From JAYPEY01 sp047618185 (GTDB taxonomy: Bacteria > Verrucomicrobiota > Verrucomicrobiia > Limisphaerales > JAYPEY01): a DNA stretch of 6,152 nucleotides. The stretch is taken from contig JBLHKZ010000320.1 in NCBI GenBank assembly GCA_047618185.1, positions 1 through 6,152 on the forward strand, read 5' to 3'. The notes beneath the pieces were generated by a model, which was not told where the DNA came from, searched no databases, and was given only the letters and a program-made list of their open reading frames with translations. Position numbers and translations under genes: made by a program. This document shows positions 1-4,748 of this stretch, one piece after another. Numbering within the stretch: position 1 is the stretch's first letter; each line of letters opens with the position of its first letter.

Positions 1-341
1 GGGTAGGGGCGAAGCAGAGAGAGTTCGCGCGTCTTCGGCGTGGGAAACAGCACGTGGAACACTTCGATCTCAGTTTCGTAGCCCCACTTGCGAAACAGGT
101 CGGCGACAAATTCCGCGTTCTCCTTTGCCTTTGGCGAGCCCAGATGATGCGGGCGTGTGGTCATCTCCCGGCTCCATTTGCGAAGATTCTCCGCATTGAG
201 CGACGAGTCATAGTCCGCCTCGCGCTGTAGTTGCTCCTTGGCTTGAGCGGGCGTGAATCCCAAAGGGGCCTGTGCCGCGTTCACGATTCGCGGGAGCATG
301 AGCGTGAGAATGGCGGCGGCGAGGGGAAGAAGTTTTCGCAT
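1..341 (-). CDS. M28-family metallopeptidase (NAALADase / glutamate carboxypeptidase-like), N-terminal part
   Basis: This is the start of an exported zinc peptidase of the glutamate carboxypeptidase II-like M28 group; it leaves the window at base 1. The 113 visible codons begin at ATG 341. They encode a signal peptide (R2, K3, a hydrophobic stretch at about residues 4-16, likely signal-peptidase I cleavage after VNA at residue 22). The pro-region follows, with the family signature RPHHLGSPKAKENAEF at residues 63-78, then a WGYETEIEVFHVLFPTP-type segment at 86-102. In characterised relatives this segment precedes the PA-like insert and the M28 catalytic domain. The zinc ligands and catalytic residues lie outside the window, so activity cannot be judged; the family is usually about 700 residues long. 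No Shine-Dalgarno motif precedes the start. It is divergent from the FecR-fusion gene, with a 53-bp gap. The family call rests on remembered similarity to NAALADase homologues and is strong for so short a piece. Confidence 0.85.
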   Translation of the reverse strand, partial: MRKLLPLAAAILTLMLPRIVNAAQAPLGFTPAQAKEQLQREADYDSSLNAENLRKWSREMTTRPHHLGSPKAKENAEFVADLFRKWGYETEIEVFHVLFPTPKTRELSLLRPY

Positions 342-394
342 GGTTCAAGAAATTCAAAGTTGCGCGGCGAAGTCAACGTCCGAAAAGTGTCTTC
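342..394. promoter_or_regulatory. Divergent intergenic region with two overlapping candidate promoters
   Basis: Only 53 bp separate the two divergent ATGs. On the minus strand TTGACT (376-371) lies exactly at -35 to -30 counted from the A of the peptidase ATG, with a weak ATTTCT at the -10 position (353-348, 17-nt spacer). On the plus strand TTGCGC (360-365) lies at -35 to -30 from the A of the FecR-fusion ATG, with AAAAGT (383-388) at -10, again with a 17-nt spacer. The -35 boxes are fair and the -10 boxes poor. If real, transcription in both directions would begin at or very near the start codons and the two promoters would overlap. This is inferred from position and box similarity only. 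Confidence 0.3.
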
Positions 395-1807
395 ATGACT
401 TCTCTAAGGATTTTCAACCTTGCCCGGATGCTTGTCGGCTTGGGTCTGTTGTCCGGTGTGTGCGCTGGCGCGGAGCCCAATGTCAAACTTGCCGAGTGGG
501 AGCGCGGCGTTTACGTGGAGGCGAAAACACGCCCGGATATGCGGGCCTTTCTGTGGTTCTACGAATGGACGATGTTCGACGCGGTCAATCGCGGGCAGCA
601 CACGCGCGGTGACTGGACGAACGAGGTGTCGGTGTTTCAGAACGGCCAGGGCGGATCCATTTCATCGCCGCCGCTCCACCTGACGATGCTGGCCGGCGAG
701 GATAGCGTGGATCTGAAACTGACGGTGACGAACGAGTCCGATCACGACTGGCCGGCGCTGGCGTCTGTGATTCCGTGTTTCAATCCCGGACCGATCGGTA
801 ATCGCAACGAGCAATTCACGAAGTCGAACACCTGGTTTTTCGCGGAGAACAAGTTGGTGAAGCTGAAGCATCGCGAGATTCACTTCAACGCTGCCTGGCG
901 CGCGGCGATCGACAAGGCGGCGGACAAGAACGGTAATTATGTCTGGTCGAGCAAGTGGCCGAAGTCGCCGGTGAACGCCAACTCGAAGGCGGGCCTGCTG
1001 GTGCGCGAATCGGCGGATGGCAAGTGGGCCTGCGGCATTGCCTGGGAGGATTTTCTGTCGTGCCAGGGAAATAACCCCTGGCTGTGCATGCACCAGTCCG
1101 TGCGGGTCGGACCGTTGAAGCGCGGCGAGTCGAAAACGATTCGCGGAAAGATCTATTTGTTGAAGGGGAAGAAAGAGGATGTGCTCGAGCGGTATCGGAA
1201 GGATTTCGATGTGCGCCTGGGCGCGAAGATTTTGTCGGTTGAGGGCAAGGCTCACTATTTCGCGAACGGCAAGCGGCGAGCGCTGGAAGCGAGTTCGGAG
1301 GGTGGCGAGTTGCTCGGAGGAACGACGATTTTTACGAAATCGAGATGCGAGGTGATCCTTGAGTTGTCGTTGGGTGGGGCGGTCGTCGTTATCAAGCCAA
1401 AGAGCGTTGTGACGATTGACGAACTCACGATCAGATACAGTGAAGGCACGATGGGCCTGGACGTAAAATTGTTTGTCAAGAAGGGCTGTATCTTGAGCTG
1501 CGTTGAGAAAGTGGGCGCGCAATCGCGATTCACGGTGAAGACGCCCAAGGGAGTGGTCGGGATTCGCGGAACGGTGTTCTCCGTCTGCGCTTCGGGGATC
1601 TATAGCTGCTATGAGGGCATGTTCGCGGTTCAATTACTCGGAATTGCCCCAAGCGGCCAGCCTCCCGTTTATGCAGTCAAGACGGGAACGCGGTTGGACG
1701 CGAGCAAGGAGCGGCATTCGCTTTCCGATATTCCGGTCGAAGAAATGGCGGAGGTCCTAACTGAGTTGAAGTCGAAGGGGGTTTGTGCGGGTCAACCGGG
1801 CAAGTGA
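395..1807 (+). CDS. Secreted two-domain protein: PVC-type N-terminal domain fused to a FecR-like domain
   Basis: This 470-residue protein is of unknown function. Residues 1-26 form a signal peptide (R5, R11, hydrophobic 12-22, cleavage after AGA at 24-26); C23 does not sit in a proper lipobox. Residues about 30-271 form a beta-rich domain with conserved-looking stretches such as GIAWEDFLSCQGNNPWLCMH (214-233) and VGPLKRGESKTIRGKIYL (238-255); I associate this with uncharacterised secreted planctomycete/verrucomicrobial proteins. Residues about 276-412 resemble a FecR domain: a GGELLGGTTIFTKSRCEVIL stretch (303-322), then TPKGVVGIRGTVFSV (383-397), the typical FecR 'TP-x-G-x-x-G-x-RGT-x-F' block. 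Classical FecR proteins are anti-sigma regulators with a cytoplasmic N-terminus and one membrane helix; here the domain sits in an exported protein with no sigma-factor gene nearby, so a structural or ligand-binding role is more likely. The mature part has ten cysteines. GC falls from about 62% (841-1020) to about 49% (1321-1500). ATG 395 was chosen because the next in-frame ATG (residue 12) would spoil the signal peptide. No Shine-Dalgarno is seen. Confidence 0.75.
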   Translation: MTSLRIFNLARMLVGLGLLSGVCAGAEPNVKLAEWERGVYVEAKTRPDMRAFLWFYEWTMFDAVNRGQHTRGDWTNEVSVFQNGQGGSISSPPLHLTMLAGEDSVDLKLTVTNESDHDWPALASVIPCFNPGPIGNRNEQFTKSNTWFFAENKLVKLKHREIHFNAAWRAAIDKAADKNGNYVWSSKWPKSPVNANSKAGLLVRESADGKWACGIAWEDFLSCQGNNPWLCMHQSVRVGPLKRGESKTIRGKIYLLKGKKEDVLERYRKDFDVRLGAKILSVEGKAHYFANGKRRALEASSEGGELLGGTTIFTKSRCEVILELSLGGAVVVIKPKSVVTIDELTIRYSEGTMGLDVKLFVKKGCILSCVEKVGAQSRFTVKTPKGVVGIRGTVFSVCASGIYSCYEGMFAVQLLGIAPSGQPPVYAVKTGTRLDASKERHSLSDIPVEEMAEVLTELKSKGVCAGQPGK

Positions 1808-1874
1808 TTGAGACCGCTGGAGGGCGGCAAAGATTAATATCGCCACGGGTCTGGTATCGAATGATGCTTTTTTC

Positions 1875-3005
1875 ATGATTCGATGTTTGATCTCCGTTTT
1901 GTTTCTCGTCGTGAGTTTGACTTCGACTGCTCAGGCCGGGGAATCTTTGTATCTCTCCGCGGGCGGAAAGGTTTCCGTTTATCGAATTGACGATGCTACC
2001 GGGAAGCTGACGCCGATTCAGGAGGTGGACCATCGCGGGGCGGGGCCGATGGGCATTTCTCAGGATAAACAATTTCTCTATGTGAATGGCCAGATGGCGG
2101 CTCCTGATGGAGGGCGCGGTTTTGTGCCGGCGATTGCGACGTTCCGAATTGGAAAGGGCGGCAAGTTGGAGCGGGTCGGACTCGCGGCATCTGAGATTAG
2201 TTCAGGTTACCTGAGCGTCGATGCGACCGGCCGGTTTCTTGCGGGCAACAGCTACGGCCAGGGCAAGGCGATGATCTGGGCGTTGGAGGAGCGGGTGTTC
2301 ACAGGCAGGGCCCCACAGGTGGTTGACCTGGAGAAGAAATCCCATTCCGCGGTGTTTGCCCCGAACAATCGTTTTCTGCTGGTTCCGGCGACAGCGCCCA
2401 ACAAGGTGTTTCAACTCCGTTTCGATGAGCAGACCGGCGAGGCGTCGCCGAACGATCCGCCATTCGCAACTGGCCCGACCGGCGAGAATGACGCGCGACA
2501 GCCGCGGCATCTGATTTTTCACCCGAGTAAAGCGTTGGTCTACACAACCAATGAGCGGGAGCAACCGGGCGTTGGCGTGTGGACATGGAATTCACGGCGC
2601 GGTGAATTGAAGACGGTGCAGAATGTTGTCACCTATCCCAAAGGGTTTGATGGCGTCATCACGACCGCGGATTTGCACATGACTCCGAATGGGAAGTTTC
2701 TCTACGTTTCCAATCGGGACATCACGGATCGCAAGGCGCGAACGGGGCAGGATTCGATCGTGGGGTTTTCCGTGAACCAACGGAATGGCCGGCTCGATAT
2801 GATTGGGCATTTTCCCTGTGAGCATGTGCCGCGTTCGTTTGCCTTGAGCGAGAGCGGGAAGTTCGCCTTTGTGGCCGGGCAGGGGGACGACCGATTGGGC
2901 GTGTATCGGATCGATCAGGAGACGGGCGCGCTGAAGAAGGTGGAGCAAATCGAAACGGGCGCTCGGCCGTCGTGGGTTCTGTGTTTCAGTCCGAGTGGGA
3001 AGTAG
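1875..3005 (+). CDS. Secreted lactonase-family seven-bladed beta-propeller (6-phosphogluconolactonase-like)
   Basis: This 376-residue protein matches the YbhE/Pgl-type lactonase propeller family (PF10282) in length and in repeat pattern. Residues 1-21 are a signal peptide (R3, hydrophobic core 5-16, cleavage after AQA). The blades show repeats of the 'V-x-x-Y/F-R/S-I/V-(D)-x-x-T/N-G-x-L' type, for example KVSVYRIDDATGKLTPI (32-48), VFQLRFDEQTGEA (178-190), IVGFSVNQRNGRLDMIGHF (295-313) and LGVYRIDQETGALKKVE (341-357). The family-typical block RQPRHLIFHPSKALVYTTNE lies at 208-227, and RPSWVLCFSPSGK closes the last blade. Cytosolic Pgl hydrolyses 6-phosphogluconolactone in the pentose phosphate pathway. 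An exported copy cannot do that directly, so its substrate is unknown; it may act on a sugar lactone or simply bind a ligand. It starts 67 bp after the FecR-fusion gene in the same direction and probably shares its transcript. A pyrimidine run (CTTTTTTC), not a Shine-Dalgarno, precedes the ATG. Confidence 0.85.
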   Translation: MIRCLISVLFLVVSLTSTAQAGESLYLSAGGKVSVYRIDDATGKLTPIQEVDHRGAGPMGISQDKQFLYVNGQMAAPDGGRGFVPAIATFRIGKGGKLERVGLAASEISSGYLSVDATGRFLAGNSYGQGKAMIWALEERVFTGRAPQVVDLEKKSHSAVFAPNNRFLLVPATAPNKVFQLRFDEQTGEASPNDPPFATGPTGENDARQPRHLIFHPSKALVYTTNEREQPGVGVWTWNSRRGELKTVQNVVTYPKGFDGVITTADLHMTPNGKFLYVSNRDITDRKARTGQDSIVGFSVNQRNGRLDMIGHFPCEHVPRSFALSESGKFAFVAGQGDDRLGVYRIDQETGALKKVEQIETGARPSWVLCFSPSGK

Positions 3006-3018
3006 CGGGAATTCATTC

Positions 3019-3034
3019 GTCCCTTCGGGACTTT
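3019..3034 (+). terminator. Candidate weak intrinsic terminator after the lactonase gene
   Basis: Fourteen bases after the lactonase stop codon, GTCCC (3019-3023) and GGGAC (3027-3031) can form a 5-bp GC-rich stem with a TTC loop, followed by TTTGATTT. The stem is short and the T-run is broken by a G, so termination would be weak. The position, directly behind a gene that faces a convergent neighbour, supports the call. Confidence 0.4.
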
Positions 3035-3047
3035 GATTTGGGCTCGC

Positions 3048-3062
3048 GGGGACTCTCTCCCC
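3048..3062. repeat. Small inverted repeat in the convergent gap
   Basis: GGGGA (3048-3052) and TCCCC (3058-3062) form a 5-bp dyad with a 5-nt loop. It lies 16 bases past the candidate terminator, in the gap where transcripts of the lactonase and DUF1501 genes converge. There is no T-run on either side, so it is not a classical terminator. It may help stabilise mRNA ends or belong to an extragenic repeat. The rest of 3006-3178 holds no gene that I can see. Confidence 0.3.
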
Positions 3063-3178
3063 ACCAGTTGTTGGATCGCTTCGCTGTTGTCGTAGCTGCT
3101 GCCAAGAGGCGGACGTGTTTTTCTTCAACGTTTCGGAATCCTGATTTGTGACGCGATGGAACGCATCCCTACCGGGTG

Positions 3179-4570
3179 CTAGAGCAGTTCGCTGATCGGC
3201 TGGCCGCCCTGGGTGACGATGGGGATGGGGCGGCCCTGAGTGGTCTCCCAGTGTGTGTTCGTGGGGATCTCCAGGTGCTGAAAAACGGTCGCCGCGAGAT
3301 CGCCGGGGCGGATGGGACGACTGGCAATGTCGTAGCCTTTGTAGTCCGTGCTGCCAATGACCTGTCCGTGGCGCATGCCTCCGCCCGCCATGACCATCGA
3401 CATGACTCGCGCCCAGTGTCCGCGGCCGGCGGTTTTGGTCATGACCGGCGAACGTCCAAATTCGCCCATCATCAGAATCAGAGTGGAATCCAAAAGACCG
3501 CGTTGTTCGAGATCGGTAACAATGGCGTTCAGGGTCTGGTCCACGCGCGGCAGCAACGGAGTCAGACCTTTCTTGATGCCGCCCCAGCGCACCTCGTCTC
3601 CGTGGTGATCGAAGTGACCCCAGGCGCCGCTGACGAGGACAAAGGATGTGCCGGCCTCGACGAGGCGTCGGGCGAGAAGCGCTTTTTCGCCCATGCTGTT
3701 GCGACCGTAGAAGTCGCGCATGTTTGACGTTTCCTCGGCGAGATTGAACGCCTTTTGTGCGCTGCCGGTGAGCAGCGTGTTGTAGGCCTGCTGAGTGTAG
3801 CGGTCGCTGGCGGCGACGGCCTGGCTTTCGCCAAGCGTTCGCTTGAGGCGATCGAGATCGGATTGGAGCGCGCGGCGGTCGTCGAGTCGATCGAGGGTGA
3901 GGCCCGTGGGGAGTTTCAGGCGACCGGCGAGTTCTTCGCCCTGGACGGGTTCGTGATCGCCGCCCATGTGACCGGCGCCCCAGACATCGGCCTTCATCGA
4001 TTTCGCGAGCGCGATGAAGGCGGGCATGCCGGGCGCGTTGGGGCCGCGAAACTTGGCGGCGATGGCGCCCATCGAGGGATAGCCCGCGCCGTCCTTGCCG
4101 TCGTTGGTGCGGCGGGCCAGCTCGTTGCAGGCCTGCATGGTGATGGGCGTATGATTGCTGGCGCTGCAATCGACGGATCGCAGGATCGTCAGCTTGTCCA
4201 TCAGCTTCGCGGTCAGCGGCAGATGCTCGCAGACCCGGACACCGGGAAGTTTAGTGGGGATGCTTCCAAAGGGGCCGCGAATCTCGCTGGGCGCGTCGGG
4301 TTTGGGATCCCACATGTCGAGGTGACTGGGACCGCCGGAAAGCCAGAAGAGGATGACGCTTTTCTTGCTTTTGGCCTGGCCGGCTTCTTTGGCTTTGGCC
4401 TGTTGTTGCAGGAGCCCGGGCAGTGAAAGTCCGGCCATTCCCGCGAGCCCGGTTTGGAGGAACCAGCGGCGAGAGCGGTCGTTGACGCGGAGTACGTCGC
4501 TGGCCGCCGGTTCGAATAAGGGAGAGACGCCGCTTTGGGCGTGCTCGGCCGAGTTGCAGACAGATGGCAT
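3179..4570 (-). CDS. DUF1501 protein with Tat signal peptide
   Basis: This 463-residue protein belongs to DUF1501 (PF07394), a family abundant in Planctomycetes and Verrucomicrobia and related in fold to the alkaline phosphatase/sulfatase superfamily; its biochemical role is not established. A twin-arginine signal, DRSRRWFLQTGLAG (31-44), is followed by a hydrophobic stretch to about residue 54, so the protein should be exported folded. Family motifs are visible in order: LSGGPSHLDMWDPKPDAPSE (77-96), a RS-x-D-x-x-x-x-NH block (131-140), GAWGHFDHHGD (315-325), MMGEFGRSP (367-375) and AGRGHW (381-386), then the C-terminal YKGYDIASRPIRPGDLAATV region. The Asp/His/Glu residues there are candidate metal ligands by analogy with the superfamily. 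Length is normal and the protein appears intact. The first 30 residues before the Tat motif are unusually long but common in planctomycete members. DUF1501 genes often sit beside a DUF1549/DUF1553 cytochrome-like partner; none is visible here. Start ATG 4570 lacks a Shine-Dalgarno. Confidence 0.92.
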   Translation of the reverse strand: MPSVCNSAEHAQSGVSPLFEPAASDVLRVNDRSRRWFLQTGLAGMAGLSLPGLLQQQAKAKEAGQAKSKKSVILFWLSGGPSHLDMWDPKPDAPSEIRGPFGSIPTKLPGVRVCEHLPLTAKLMDKLTILRSVDCSASNHTPITMQACNELARRTNDGKDGAGYPSMGAIAAKFRGPNAPGMPAFIALAKSMKADVWGAGHMGGDHEPVQGEELAGRLKLPTGLTLDRLDDRRALQSDLDRLKRTLGESQAVAASDRYTQQAYNTLLTGSAQKAFNLAEETSNMRDFYGRNSMGEKALLARRLVEAGTSFVLVSGAWGHFDHHGDEVRWGGIKKGLTPLLPRVDQTLNAIVTDLEQRGLLDSTLILMMGEFGRSPVMTKTAGRGHWARVMSMVMAGGGMRHGQVIGSTDYKGYDIASRPIRPGDLAATVFQHLEIPTNTHWETTQGRPIPIVTQGGQPISELL

Positions 4571-4575
4571 GGATA

Positions 4576-4607
4576 AGAATAGGGCAGGTTTCAGGGCGGA
4601 AAGTCAA
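4576..4607 (-). promoter_or_regulatory. Candidate promoter of the DUF1501 gene
   Basis: On the minus strand TTGACT (4607-4602) matches five of six bases of the sigma-70-type -35 box, and TATTCT (4581-4576) matches four of six of the -10 box. The 20-nt spacer is longer than the ideal 17. The -10 box ends 5 nt before the ATG, so the transcript would begin at or close to the start codon. This resembles the arrangement upstream of the M28 peptidase gene. The call rests on sequence similarity only. Confidence 0.3.
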
Positions 4608-4651
4608 GTGGGCGAATGTTGGGGGGATTGGGGTGGGCGCGTTTCAAGAAT

Positions 4652-4710
4652 GGGACGCCGAGGACGGCATCCGTCTCCCGCATAGTGAGGGACGCCGGCT
4701 CCGGGGTCCC
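4652..4710. repeat. Pair of REP-like hairpin units sharing GGGACGCCG
   Basis: Two neighbouring units both open with GGGACGCCG (4652-4660 and 4689-4697, 37 bp apart) and both close with TCCC. Unit 1 (4652-4679) folds through GACGG (4663-4667) and CCGTC (4671-4675) around a CAT loop, flanked by GGGA and TCCC. Unit 2 (4689-4710) pairs GGGAC (4689-4693) with GTCCC (4706-4710) and CCG (4695-4697) with CGG (4702-4704) around a GCTC loop. The layout is like repetitive extragenic palindromes. They lie 39-97 nt downstream of the esterase stop and upstream of the DUF1501 gene. No T-run follows on the minus strand, so a rho-independent terminator is unlikely. Whether the motif recurs in the genome cannot be seen here. 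Confidence 0.5.
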
Positions 4711-4748
4711 ATTTCATTCGAAGAAAACGACGTTCTGACTCGGTGAGT

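Noticed and set aside
662..1633. A 323-codon open frame on the minus strand opposite the FecR-fusion gene
   Set aside because: The product is low-complexity Arg/Leu/His-rich sequence with no signal peptide or motif, while the plus-strand frame has a signal peptide and recognisable domains.
1811..1852. Imperfect dyad AGACCGCTGG / CCACGGGTCT between the FecR-fusion and propeller genes
   Set aside because: The ten-base arms have two central mismatches and a 22-nt loop, with no T-run directly after; too weak to call a terminator or operator.
2592..4169. A 525-codon open frame on the minus strand across the convergent gap
   Set aside because: It overlaps the propeller gene antisense and the DUF1501 gene in another frame, its product is rich in Arg, His and Pro without any recognisable domain, and both overlapped genes are clear family members. 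It is a high-GC shadow frame.
3755..4426. A 223-codon open frame on the plus strand opposite the DUF1501 gene
   Set aside because: It is Gly/Ala-rich, antisense to a well-supported DUF1501 coding region, and shows no independent evidence of being a gene.
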